Shown here: piece by piece, positions 6,799-15,291 of the stretch | How positions within the stretch are numbered: position 1 is the first letter of the stretch | How the letters are laid out: the number at the start of each line of letters is the position of its first letter | Source of the DNA: an uncultured Collinsella sp. | GTDB taxonomy: Bacteria; Actinomycetota; Coriobacteriia; Coriobacteriales; Coriobacteriaceae | Assembly: GCA_958346935.1 (NCBI GenBank) | Contig: CATVTM010000030.1 | Location: 1 to 23,068 of the forward strand | Reading direction: 5' to 3' | DNA length: 23,068 nt | Notes under the pieces: generated by a model | The model's database searches: none | The model's input: only the letters and a program-made list of their open reading frames with translations | What the model was told of the DNA's origin: nothing | Program-made: the position numbers and the translations under genes

Positions 6799-7722
6799 AT
6801 GAACATCGTTCTTGCGATAGCGCAGGGCCTCGTGGTCATGCTGGTCGCGCCCTTCTTCTCCGGCCTCGCCCGTGTGATTCGCGCGAAGATGCACAATCGC
6901 CGCGGTCCGTCCATCCTTCAGGATTACCGGGACCTCGCGAAGCTCATGGCGCGTCCCGAGTCCGTGAGTTCCGACTCGAGCTTCGTGCTGCGCATCATGC
7001 CGCCGCTGTTCCTCGCGGTGTCGTTTATGCTCGCCATGGGCCTGCCCATGTTCACGCTCCAGAGCCCCATGCCCGTCTTTGGTGACGCCATCACCATCAT
7101 GTACGCGCTCGCGCTGTCCCGCTTCTTCTTCGCGCTGTCCGGCGTGGATTCCTCCAACGCCTACGCGGGCTTCGGCGGTATCCGCGAGCTCCTCATGAGC
7201 GTGCTCATCGAGCCGTCCATGCTCATCGCGCTGTTCACCGTCGCCATCGTGTGCGGCTCCACGGACATTGCGACCATGGGTCAGCACATCGTTACGGGCA
7301 ACGTCTCGAGCGTCGTCGCCGTTATCCTCGCCGGCGTCGCCTTCGCGGCCGCCTGTTACATGGAGCTCGGCAAGCTTCCGTTCGATCAGGCCGAAGCCGA
7401 GCAGGAGCTCCAGGAGGGCCCGCTCGCCGAGCTCTCCGGCCCGTCCCTGGCCATGATGAAGCTCGCCATGGGCATGAAGCAGGTCGTGGTCGTCGCTTGG
7501 TTCACCTCCATCTTCATCCCCTGGGGAGAGCCCGCGACCATCGGCGTCACCGCTCTCGTGGGCGCCGTCGTCTTCCTCGTCAAGTGCCTGGTCGATTTCG
7601 TCGTCTGCGGCGTGCTCGAGAACTCCGTTTCCCGTTCGCGCTTCAAGGTGCTCGGTAACCAGACCTGGGCCGTCGTCGGCATCGCGGTCCTCGCGTTCGT
7701 CTTCGTCGTCGTAGGCGTGTAG
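6799..7722 (+). CDS. hyfC: Hydrogenase-4 membrane anchor subunit C (HyfC/HycD, NuoH-like)
   Basis: A 307-residue membrane protein of the NuoH/HycD/HyfC family, which anchors the soluble hydrogenase arm to the membrane and couples electron transfer to ion movement. The family motif HNRRGPSILQDYRDLAKLM is at residues 32-50. The acidic loop ELGKLPFDQAEAEQEL starts at residue 189, where NuoH proteins carry conserved glutamates facing the quinone or cluster cavity. About eight hydrophobic helices are visible. The length equals that of E. coli HycD. GAGGGGAGAGG precedes the ATG, and hyfD follows after 16 nt. Confidence 0.93.
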   Translation: MNIVLAIAQGLVVMLVAPFFSGLARVIRAKMHNRRGPSILQDYRDLAKLMARPESVSSDSSFVLRIMPPLFLAVSFMLAMGLPMFTLQSPMPVFGDAITIMYALALSRFFFALSGVDSSNAYAGFGGIRELLMSVLIEPSMLIALFTVAIVCGSTDIATMGQHIVTGNVSSVVAVILAGVAFAAACYMELGKLPFDQAEAEQELQEGPLAELSGPSLAMMKLAMGMKQVVVVAWFTSIFIPWGEPATIGVTALVGAVVFLVKCLVDFVVCGVLENSVSRSRFKVLGNQTWAVVGIAVLAFVFVVVGV

Positions 7723-7738
7723 GGAGAAGGGAGAAACT

Positions 7739-9196
7739 ATGTCAATCGAATCGAGCTTGTCCCTCTTTGCCATGGTGGCGATCGCCGTCCCCATGCTGGG
7801 CTCCCTGCTCATCGTCATGCTGCCGCGTCCCTACGCTAAATGGATCTGCGCCTTTGCCGGCGGCATCGCCACGGTCGCTTCCGTTGGCTTGGCCGCGACG
7901 TTTGCCGGAAACGGCATGAACGCGGTCGATGTAACCTGGGCGAGTATGGGCCAGACCTTGGTCATGGGCTTCATATTCGACCGGATGAGCACGCTGCTCG
8001 CACCCGCGTTCGTCGCTATCGGCCTGCTCGTCGTCATCTATTCGTTCCCGTACATGAGCGATAAGAATAAGGAGCATCCCGACGCGCCCCGTCGTCGCTT
8101 CTACGTGTACTTCTCCACGTTCATCGGCGCCATGGCCGGTCTCGCCTACAGCTCCACCATCGTCGGCCAGCTCGTTTTCTTCGAGATCACCGGTGTGTGC
8201 TCCTGGGGCCTCATCAGCTACTACATGACGCCCACGGCCAAGAAGGCCGGTATGAAGGCGCTCATCATCACCCATATCGGCGCTCTGGGACTCTACATCG
8301 GCGCGGCCTTCCTGTTCGCCGGAACCGGCACGTTCGCGCTGAGCGCGATCTCCCAGCTCGATTCCGGTATGAAGACCGTCGTGCTGCTGCTCATCCTGTT
8401 CGCTGCTTGGGCCAAGTCCGCCCAGTTCCCGCTCTACATGTGGCTGCCCTCCGCAATGGAGGCCCCCACGCCCGTTTCCGCCTACCTTCATGGCGCGTCC
8501 ATGGTTAAGGTCGGCGTGTGCGTGTTCGCCCGCGCTCTTGCGAGCGCCGGCGATATCCCCGAGATCGTCGGTTGGGTCGCCATCATCGACGCCGTCGTGA
8601 CCATGCTCTTCGGCTTCCTCATGTACCTGCCCCAGAAGGATATGAAGCGCCTGCTCGCCTTCTCGACGATCGCGCAGCTCGCCTACGTGTTCTTTGGCCT
8701 GGGCCTCTCCGTGTTCGGAAGCCAGATGGCGTTTAACGGCGCCGTCGAGCACATCTTCAACCACGCGTTCACCAAGACCCTGTTCTTCCTCATCGCCGGC
8801 TCCCTCAGCTTCACGCTGGGAACCCGTATGTTGCCCAAGATCCAGGGCCTCATGAAGAAGTACCCGGTCACGGGCGTGGGCTTCGCGGTCGCCGCGACCG
8901 CTATCGCCGGCGTGCCCCCCATGAGCACGTTCTTCTCCAAGTTCCAGATTATTTCCGGTGGCTTCGCGGTTGGTGCTTCCAACACGGTCATCTTCGTCCT
9001 CGTGTGCGTCATGGTCGTCGAGACCGTCGCCACCTTCGCATGGTTCCTGCGTTGGATGGGTAAGGTCCTGCCCGGTGAGCCGAGCGAGACCGTGGCCGCC
9101 GGCCAGCCCCTTCCGCGCGCCATGGCGTTCGTGTTCGTCGTCCTCATGATCATGGTCGTCGCCGCCGGTCCTCTGTCCTCTAGTTGGATGGGTTAG
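7739..9196 (+). CDS. hyfD: Hydrogenase-4 antiporter-like membrane subunit D (HyfD)
   Basis: A 485-residue polytopic protein (E. coli HyfD is 479). The NuoL/N-type motif set is visible: Glu149 in FEITGVCSW, Lys226 in AAWAKSAQFPLYMWLP, and Lys257 in LHGASMVKVGV, plus the second-half helix LPQKDMKRLLAFSTIAQ. HyfD has no counterpart in the smaller hyc (FHL-1) operon. Its presence, with hyfE and hyfF, marks this complex as the larger FHL-2/hydrogenase-4 type with extra ion-translocating modules. GGAGAAGGGAG precedes the ATG. hyfE begins 10 nt after the stop. Confidence 0.92.
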   Translation: MSIESSLSLFAMVAIAVPMLGSLLIVMLPRPYAKWICAFAGGIATVASVGLAATFAGNGMNAVDVTWASMGQTLVMGFIFDRMSTLLAPAFVAIGLLVVIYSFPYMSDKNKEHPDAPRRRFYVYFSTFIGAMAGLAYSSTIVGQLVFFEITGVCSWGLISYYMTPTAKKAGMKALIITHIGALGLYIGAAFLFAGTGTFALSAISQLDSGMKTVVLLLILFAAWAKSAQFPLYMWLPSAMEAPTPVSAYLHGASMVKVGVCVFARALASAGDIPEIVGWVAIIDAVVTMLFGFLMYLPQKDMKRLLAFSTIAQLAYVFFGLGLSVFGSQMAFNGAVEHIFNHAFTKTLFFLIAGSLSFTLGTRMLPKIQGLMKKYPVTGVGFAVAATAIAGVPPMSTFFSKFQIISGGFAVGASNTVIFVLVCVMVVETVATFAWFLRWMGKVLPGEPSETVAAGQPLPRAMAFVFVVLMIMVVAAGPLSSSWMG

Positions 9197-9206
9197 GAGG
9201 TAGGAC

Positions 9207-9860
9207 ATGGGTTATTCGTTAGTCAATATCCTGGGCGGTCTTCTGATCGTGACCTCCACCATGGTGGTCGTCTCGAAGACCATCCCGTCCGCCATTAAGT
9301 GGTACGCGATCCAGTCGGTTGTCCTGGTGGGCGTGCTGCTCACCCTGGGCCTCACCACCGGTGCCACCGAGCTTCTCATATGGGCCGCGTCGGCCTTCGT
9401 CACCAAGGTGATCCTCGTTCCGTTCATTCTCAACCGTGCCTACAAAAAGATGGGTTCGCCTGCCGATAGCACGCTGACCTCCTCCATCAAGCCGGCCTGG
9501 ACCATCATCCTCACCGGTCTGGAGGTGGCCATCTGCTTCGCGGTGGTCACGCGCCTGAGCCTGCCCACCGCTGAGGTGGCTACTCCGGCCCTCGCCATCA
9601 GCTTCGCGCACTTCTTCGTCGGCCTCACGTGCATCATCTCCCAGCGCAACATCCTCAAGCAAATCTTCGGGTACTGCCTTATGGAGAACGGTAGCCACGT
9701 GACGCTCGCCCTGCTCGCTCCCACGGCCCCCGAGATCATCGAGATCGGCATCGCCACCGACGCCATTTTCGCCGTCATCATCATGTCCGCCGTCGTCGTG
9801 AGGATCTGGAACGACACCAAGTCGCTCGACTCCCACGACCTGACCGAATTGAAGGGGTAG
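9207..9860 (+). CDS. hyfE: Hydrogenase-4 membrane subunit E (HyfE, NuoK-like)
   Basis: A 217-residue membrane protein, almost the length of E. coli HyfE (216). It has about six hydrophobic helices. The end of the protein carries LMENGSHVTLALL, which resembles the conserved Glu-containing helix of NuoK and of Mrp antiporter subunit C. HyfE is found in the larger hydrogenase-4-type complexes, between HyfD and HyfF as here, and is absent from E. coli FHL-1. AGGAGGT lies 6 nt before the ATG, a near-perfect Shine-Dalgarno. hyfF starts 3 nt after the stop. Confidence 0.9.
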   Translation: MGYSLVNILGGLLIVTSTMVVVSKTIPSAIKWYAIQSVVLVGVLLTLGLTTGATELLIWAASAFVTKVILVPFILNRAYKKMGSPADSTLTSSIKPAWTIILTGLEVAICFAVVTRLSLPTAEVATPALAISFAHFFVGLTCIISQRNILKQIFGYCLMENGSHVTLALLAPTAPEIIEIGIATDAIFAVIIMSAVVVRIWNDTKSLDSHDLTELKG

Positions 9861-9863
9861 GCC

Positions 9864-11429
9864 ATGGATGTTTCAATGCTGACGGTCGCCCTGCTCGCTT
9901 GTCCCCTCGTGTTCTCCCTGATTATGGCTGCGCTCCCCAAGACGACATCCTACAGCGTCTTTGCGGGGCTCAACACCATCTCCGTCGCGGCAACCCTCGT
10001 CCTTTCGGTCGTCACCGCGGGAACCATGCTCTCGAGCGGGCAGAATATCGACGCTTTGGGCCTGTGGCTCCATCTCGATTCGCTCTCGTCGATCTTCGTC
10101 CTTCTGGTAGGCATCATCGGGTTCATCACCGGCGTGTACTCCATCTCCTATATCAAGATCGATATCGAGGAGAAGACCATGCCGGCCGAGCGCACCAAGC
10201 AGTACTACGCGCTGTTTAGCCTGTTCGTTTTCACGATGCTGCTCGCCTGCCTGTCCAACAACATCATCCTCACCTGGGCGGCGGTCGAGGCCACCACGCT
10301 GTCGACCGTGTTCCTCGTGGGCATCTACAAGAACAAGCAGGCGCTCGAGGCGTCTTGGAAGTACGCGATGGTCTGCACCGCCGGCGTGGCCTTCGGCCTG
10401 TTCGGCACGCTGCTCATCTACGCGAACGCCGCCGATATCATGCCCAACGCGCATGAGGCAGCCTTCCTCACCTCCATCATGCCCTACGCCGACCAGTTCG
10501 ACCCGATGCTCGTGCGCCTCGCGTTCGCGTTCATCGTCATCGGCTTCGGCACCAAGGCGGGCCTGTTCCCTATGCACACTTGGCTGCCCGACGCGCACTC
10601 CCAGGCTCCGAGCCCGGTCTCCGCGCTGCTCTCGGGCGTGCTGCTCAAGTGCGCCATGCTGGTGATCATCCGCTTCTACTCCCTGTCCATCATCACGGTG
10701 GGCGACACCTATCCGCGTACGCTCCTGCTCATCCTGGGCACGCTGTCCATCCTGGTGGCCGCCCTGTGCATCTTTAAGCAGGACGATATCAAGCGCCGCT
10801 TCGCGTACTCCTCCGTCGACAACGTCGGCGTGGTCGCGCTGTGCCTGGGTATCGGTGGTCCGCTCGGTATCGCCGCCTGCCTGCTGCACTGCATCTTCCA
10901 CGGTTTCACGAAGGCGCTCGCCTTCTGCATGGCCGGTAACATCCAGCACATCTACCACACCCGCGACCTGAACAAGATCAAGGGCGTCGTCGAGATCGCT
11001 CCCGTCACGGCAGCGCTCACCATCATCGCCCTGCTCGCGCTCGCCGCCTTCCCGCCGTTCGCCCTGTTCATCTCCGAGTTCCTCACCTTCGTGGCCGGCG
11101 TCCAGTCCGGTCCCATCTGGGTGGTCGTGCTCGTGGCCATTGGCCTCACCGGCGTGTACTTTGCCCTTACCGGCATCGCGCTCAAGTCCATCTTCGGCAA
11201 GGCGCCCGAGGGCATGAAGCGCCACGAGGTGCCCGCCCTCATGATCATCCCCGAGATCGCCCTCGCGATCGTGGTCATGTGGTTCGGTATCGCCACCCCG
11301 GTCGCCATCACGAGCGGCGTCGAGGATGCAACGTCCGTCGTTTTGAACCAGAGCGTCGAAGAGCTCCACGAGGCTCCTCTCTACCGCATGGTGTTCAGTT
11401 CCCAGACCAAGACAAGCGAGGTGAATTAG
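9864..11429 (+). CDS. hyfF: Hydrogenase-4 antiporter-like membrane subunit F (HyfF)
   Basis: A 521-residue polytopic protein (E. coli HyfF is 526), third of the NuoL/M/N-like subunits here. Key residues are Glu142 in TWAAVEATTLSTVFLVG, Lys231 in GFGTKAGLFPMHTWLPDAHSQAP, and Lys262 in LLSGVLLKCAML. The FKQDDIKRRFAYSSVDNVG helix is typical of the family. About 14 hydrophobic helices are visible, and the last 50 residues are mostly soluble. In FHL-2-like complexes it lies next to HyfE and is expected to help pump protons or sodium. It starts 3 nt after hyfE and ends 4 nt before hyfG. Confidence 0.92.
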   Translation: MDVSMLTVALLACPLVFSLIMAALPKTTSYSVFAGLNTISVAATLVLSVVTAGTMLSSGQNIDALGLWLHLDSLSSIFVLLVGIIGFITGVYSISYIKIDIEEKTMPAERTKQYYALFSLFVFTMLLACLSNNIILTWAAVEATTLSTVFLVGIYKNKQALEASWKYAMVCTAGVAFGLFGTLLIYANAADIMPNAHEAAFLTSIMPYADQFDPMLVRLAFAFIVIGFGTKAGLFPMHTWLPDAHSQAPSPVSALLSGVLLKCAMLVIIRFYSLSIITVGDTYPRTLLLILGTLSILVAALCIFKQDDIKRRFAYSSVDNVGVVALCLGIGGPLGIAACLLHCIFHGFTKALAFCMAGNIQHIYHTRDLNKIKGVVEIAPVTAALTIIALLALAAFPPFALFISEFLTFVAGVQSGPIWVVVLVAIGLTGVYFALTGIALKSIFGKAPEGMKRHEVPALMIIPEIALAIVVMWFGIATPVAITSGVEDATSVVLNQSVEELHEAPLYRMVFSSQTKTSEVN

Positions 11430-11433
11430 CACC

Positions 11434-13206
11434 ATGGCAGAACCTGAAAAGAAGGACTACGCTCGTCGTTGCGAAAGCCACGTCGAGGCCCTGCGCGCCG
11501 CAGTGCCGGGCGCTATCGAGAAGGTTGAGTGGCAGTGCGAGGACCAGCTGACGATTACCGTCAAGCAGGACAAGCTGCCCGAGGCCGTCCACTACCTGTA
11601 CTACGAGCGCTACGGCTGGATTCCCGTGATTGTCGGCAACGACGAGCGCTCCCTGTGCGGCCGTTACGCCGTGTACTACGTCATCTCCATGGAGGGGGAG
11701 GACCCCGGCTGGGTTACCGTGCGTGCCGAGGTCGACCCCGCCAAGATGACGTTCCCGTCCGTGACGCCGTTCGTCCCCGCCTGCGTGTGGGGCGAGCGCG
11801 AGCTGCGCGATATGTTCGGCCTGATTCCCGAGGGTCTGCCCGACCGCCGTCGCCTGGTGCTTCCCGACGATTGGCCCAGCGGGCTGTACCCGTTGCGCAA
11901 GGATTCGATGGATTACCGTTTCCGCCCCGCCCCCGCGAGCGACATGGAAAACTACGAATTCTTGGCCGACACCAAGGGCAAGGAGACCACGCTCGTCCCC
12001 ATGGGACCGTTGCACATCACCTCCGACGAGCCCGGCCACTTCCGCCTGTTCGTTGAGGGCGAGACGATCGTCGATGCCGACTACCGTCTGTTCTACGTGC
12101 ACCGCGGCATGGAGAAGGTCGCCGAGACGCGCCTGAACTATGACGCCGTGACGTTCCTCGCCGACCGCATCTGCGGCATCTGCGGCTGCGCCCACTCGGT
12201 GGCCTATGCCGAGGCCGTCGAGCGCGCCCAGGGCATTCATGTCCCGCCGCGCGCCCAGTACATCCGCGCCATCATGCTCGAGGTCGAGCGTCTGCACTCG
12301 CATCTGCTCAACATTGGCCTGGCGTCGCACTACACGGGCTTCGACTCCGGCTTCCAGCAGTTCTTCCGCGTCCGCGAGAAGTCCATGGATCTGGCCGAGA
12401 AGCTCTCCGGTCACCGCAAGACCTACGGCCTCAACGTGATCGGCGGCGTGCGCCGCGACATTTTGGCCGAGCAGAAGCTCTCCACGCTCACGACCATCCA
12501 CCAGCTGCGCTCCGAGGTTCAGGAACTCGTCGACGTGCTGCTCTCTACGCCCAACTTTATCGAGCGTACGAGCGGTATCGGCATTCTGGACCGCAAGATC
12601 GCACGCGACTTCTCGCCGGTCGGCCCGCTCATGCGTGGTTCGGGCTATGCCCGCGACGTGCGCTTTGACCATCCCTTCGATGGCTACGCCGATCCGGATG
12701 TCCAAAAGATGCACGCCGCCACGGCAGATACCTGCGATGCTTTCGGCCGTACTGCCGTTCGCATCCAGGAGGTCTACGATTCGATCGACATGATCGAGAC
12801 CATGCTCGAGAACTGCCCGTCGGGCCCCATCCTCACCACGGATTGGGAGTACACCCCGCACAAGTACGCCATCGGCGCCACCGAGGCGCCGCGCGGCGAG
12901 GACGTGCACTGGGCCATGCTCGGCAATAACCAGAAGTGCTACCGCTGGCGCGCCAAGGCCGCCACGTACAGCAACTGGCCGGTCCTGCGCTACATGTTCC
13001 GCGGCAACACCGTGGGCGACGCGGCGCTGATCGTCGGCTCGCTCGACCCGTGCTACTCCTGCACCGACCGCGTGACGGTGACCGATGTCGCCGCCAAGCG
13101 CGATCACGTGCTCGACAAGGAGCAATTCGAGAACGTCTGGCGCGATAAGTCGCCGCTTGCGGGCGAGGGCACCGTTGCCGCCCCGCTCGATGAGGAGGCG
13201 CTCTAA
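11434..13206 (+). CDS. hyfG: Hydrogenase-4 large subunit, NuoC-like domain fused to group 4a [NiFe] catalytic domain
   Basis: The H2-producing subunit, 590 residues. The first ~170 residues are a NuoC-like (30 kDa) domain with VWGERELRDMFGL. The rest is the NuoD-like/[NiFe] domain. Nickel ligands are Cys247/Cys250 in RICGICGCAH and Cys540/Cys543 in DPCYSCTDR. In E. coli HycE the maturation protease cuts after Arg537, three residues past the last Cys. Here the same position is Arg546, leaving a 44-residue C-terminal tail (VTVTDVAAK...), somewhat longer than the 32 residues removed from HycE. The tail implies maturation by the HycI-type protease encoded at 15291. Group 4a is assigned from the NuoC fusion, the L1/L2 motifs and the operon; phylogeny was not run. 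Confidence 0.95.
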   Translation: MAEPEKKDYARRCESHVEALRAAVPGAIEKVEWQCEDQLTITVKQDKLPEAVHYLYYERYGWIPVIVGNDERSLCGRYAVYYVISMEGEDPGWVTVRAEVDPAKMTFPSVTPFVPACVWGERELRDMFGLIPEGLPDRRRLVLPDDWPSGLYPLRKDSMDYRFRPAPASDMENYEFLADTKGKETTLVPMGPLHITSDEPGHFRLFVEGETIVDADYRLFYVHRGMEKVAETRLNYDAVTFLADRICGICGCAHSVAYAEAVERAQGIHVPPRAQYIRAIMLEVERLHSHLLNIGLASHYTGFDSGFQQFFRVREKSMDLAEKLSGHRKTYGLNVIGGVRRDILAEQKLSTLTTIHQLRSEVQELVDVLLSTPNFIERTSGIGILDRKIARDFSPVGPLMRGSGYARDVRFDHPFDGYADPDVQKMHAATADTCDAFGRTAVRIQEVYDSIDMIETMLENCPSGPILTTDWEYTPHKYAIGATEAPRGEDVHWAMLGNNQKCYRWRAKAATYSNWPVLRYMFRGNTVGDAALIVGSLDPCYSCTDRVTVTDVAAKRDHVLDKEQFENVWRDKSPLAGEGTVAAPLDEEAL

Positions 13207-13207
13207 T

Positions 13208-13924
13208 ATGCTGAAGCTTTGGAAGGTTAACGCCAAGGCCGGCGACGCGACGGTCAAGTACCCGTTTGCGCCGTTCCCCACCAACAAGGACATGCGCGGC
13301 AAGCCCGAGCACAACGCCGAGCTCTGCATCGCCTGCGGTGCCTGCGGCGTGGCATGCCCGGCCGATGCCATTCGCATGGACACCGACCTTGCGGCCGATA
13401 CCATTACCTGGTCGATCGACTACGGCCGCTGCATCTTTTGCGGCCGTTGCGAGGAAGCCTGCCCCATGGAGGCCATCAAGCTCACCGAGGAGTTTGAGCT
13501 GGCCGTCATGAGCAAAGACGACCTCACCAGCAAGAGCGTCTACACGCTCGAGCACTGCTCGCGCTGCGGCAAGCCGTTTGCCCCGCACAAGGAGATTGAC
13601 TACGCCAAGCGCCTGCTGCAAAAGGCCGGCGGCATGGAGGCCGAGCAGGCCGCCCGTACCGTCGGTATGTGCCAGGAGTGCAAGCGCGAGCTCGACGCCC
13701 TGCGCGCCGCCTCGGCCGTAAAGACCGGCAACGCGCACGGCATGGCTGCCAACGAGACGCTTGCGTCCGGTGAGCCCCAGGGCCCCGGCATGGAGTATCT
13801 GGGCGGCCACGGCGTGAACCCGGAGTATATCGACCGCGAGCTCAACCCCGATGCGGCCGAGATCCCCGCAGGTCCCGCGCCGGTCGAGGGCATTGTCATG
13901 GATCTAGACAAGAAGGAGGAGTAA
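13208..13924 (+). CDS. hyfH: Hydrogenase-4 2x[4Fe-4S] subunit H (HyfH/HycF, NuoI-like) with long C-terminal extension
   Basis: A 238-residue cytoplasmic subunit. Two [4Fe-4S] sets, Cys40/43/46/50 and Cys75/78/81/85, match NuoI/HycF. A further CSRCGKPFAPHKEIDYA (Cys117/120) and MCQECKREL (Cys155/158) form a putative metal knuckle also seen in HycF/HyfH. After residue 160 there are about 75 further residues rich in Gly, Pro, Ala and acidic residues. E. coli HycF and HyfH are about 180 residues, so roughly 55 residues are extra. ATG 13208 is chosen; it lies one base after the hyfG stop, and no better start is in frame at the domain boundary. It relays electrons between the HyfA branch and HyfI. 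Confidence 0.9.
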   Translation: MLKLWKVNAKAGDATVKYPFAPFPTNKDMRGKPEHNAELCIACGACGVACPADAIRMDTDLAADTITWSIDYGRCIFCGRCEEACPMEAIKLTEEFELAVMSKDDLTSKSVYTLEHCSRCGKPFAPHKEIDYAKRLLQKAGGMEAEQAARTVGMCQECKRELDALRAASAVKTGNAHGMAANETLASGEPQGPGMEYLGGHGVNPEYIDRELNPDAAEIPAGPAPVEGIVMDLDKKEE

Positions 13925-13926
13925 CC

Positions 13927-14709
13927 ATGGCCGAACCCACGCTTTTGCCCGAGCGGCTTCAGTACCGCCCGACCAAGATCGAGCTCGACGAGAGCATCGA
14001 GAAGGCCAAGGCGACCCTTCTTAAGAAGATCAAGCGCTCGGTGTACGTCTACCGTGTCGACTGCGGCGGCTGCAACGGCTGCGAGATCGAGATCTTCGGT
14101 TCCATCACGCCCGTCTTCGACGTCGAGCGCTTTGGCATCAAGGTCGTGCCCTCGCCCCGTCACGCCGATGTGCTGCTGTACACCGGAGCCGTGACGCGCG
14201 CCATGCGCATGCCGGCCCTGCGCGCCTTTGAGGCCGCACCCGATCCCAAGATCGTGGTGTCCTATGGCGCGTGCGGCTGCACCGGCGGCATCTTCTACGA
14301 CAACTACTGCGTCTGGGGCGGCACGGACAAGATTCTGCCGGTCGATGTCTACATCCCCGGCTGCCCGCCCAGCCCCGCGCAGACCATCTACGGCTTTGCC
14401 ATGGCGCTCGGTCTGCTGGACCAAAAGCTCCATGCCGAGACCACGGTGGAGGCCGCCGGCGAGCAGGCCGATATCCTGCACCCCGGCGTGCCGTACAAGC
14501 TGCGCGTTGCCATTGAGCGCGAAGCTCGCGCCATGAGCGGCTATCGTTACGGCCGCGACCTGGCCAACGAGTTTATGGATACGCTCGAGGGTGCGCCCAA
14601 GGGCGATATCCGCGGTGCCATGGCGCTGCTCATCGACAAGCAGGACGATCCGCGCCGCGTCGAGGTGTACTCGGCGCTGCAGGATCTGGTGCTGGCCGGA
14701 GGTCGCTAG
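13927..14709 (+). CDS. hyfI: Hydrogenase-4 small subunit I (HyfI/HycG, NuoB-like)
   Basis: A 260-residue NuoB-like small subunit carrying the proximal [4Fe-4S] cluster next to the [NiFe] site. The N-terminal set lies in VDCGGCNGCEIEIFGSI (Cys46/49/52), followed by Cys116 in SYGACGCTGG and Cys146 in YIPGCPPSP. E. coli HyfI and HycG are about 252-255 residues. There is no Tat signal, as expected for a cytoplasm-facing group 4 enzyme. AAGGAGGAG lies just before the ATG and overlaps the end of hyfH. The next gene starts immediately after the stop codon. Confidence 0.94.
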   Translation: MAEPTLLPERLQYRPTKIELDESIEKAKATLLKKIKRSVYVYRVDCGGCNGCEIEIFGSITPVFDVERFGIKVVPSPRHADVLLYTGAVTRAMRMPALRAFEAAPDPKIVVSYGACGCTGGIFYDNYCVWGGTDKILPVDVYIPGCPPSPAQTIYGFAMALGLLDQKLHAETTVEAAGEQADILHPGVPYKLRVAIEREARAMSGYRYGRDLANEFMDTLEGAPKGDIRGAMALLIDKQDDPRRVEVYSALQDLVLAGGR

Positions 14710-15291
14710 ATGGAGCTCACGGACCGCTCTGGTTACTTTGCGGGCCCCGGTATGCTCGGCGGCTCTTTTGGCGATGCCTCGCGCGCAAGCGACGAGGCCG
14801 CCGAGGGCGTCGCCGACCCCTGCCTGGGTCATGCGCCCGACCAGGTGGTCTTCTACGAGCTCACGCGTAAGTTTGTGGAGACCGAGGAAGACGTTCCCCA
14901 GGAGGCCTGCGACGTGCTGTACTACACGCTCGCCGTGGGCCACCACACCGGCGTGCTCGACTGCTTTGAGCCGCGCCTGTCGGTGCCGGTGGATGTCTTC
15001 TATTCGCTCGTCGACGCGCTGCCGGAGGGGGAGGCCAAGACCAAGTTCGAGGCCATCCGCTCCTTTGGCGAGTGCCAGCTCGACAAGGCGGCGGTGCCGT
15101 CGCTGCTCGAGGCCTGCGATGCACTGCTCGACGAGCGCGGTTTTCGCGGTTCTGCCAAGGCCGGCATCTCGGTGTTCGATGACGACTTTGGCCTGCATGC
15201 CCAGCAGGTCGCGTTTCTGATGAAGTTCCGCGATCTGGTTGAGCGCGTGCGCGATGTGTCGGGCGTGTATCTGACGGGGAGGTTGCAGTAA
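14710..15291 (+). CDS. hycH: Formate hydrogenlyase maturation protein of the HycH/HyfJ family
   Basis: A 193-residue protein. Residues 46-86 (VVFYELTRKFVETEEDVP, LYYTLAVGHHTGVLDCFE) match the start of E. coli HycH, which is needed to assemble the FHL large subunit. The C-terminal VSGVYLTGRL also matches the end of HycH. E. coli HycH is only 136 residues. This protein has about 45 additional N-terminal residues rich in Gly, Ala, Asp and Ser, and a longer segment before the last helix. The ATG directly follows the hyfI stop, with GGAGG 6 nt upstream. The stop overlaps the next start by 1 nt. Exact molecular role in the family is not settled; assembly rather than catalysis is the usual view. Confidence 0.85.
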   Translation: MELTDRSGYFAGPGMLGGSFGDASRASDEAAEGVADPCLGHAPDQVVFYELTRKFVETEEDVPQEACDVLYYTLAVGHHTGVLDCFEPRLSVPVDVFYSLVDALPEGEAKTKFEAIRSFGECQLDKAAVPSLLEACDALLDERGFRGSAKAGISVFDDDFGLHAQQVAFLMKFRDLVERVRDVSGVYLTGRLQ

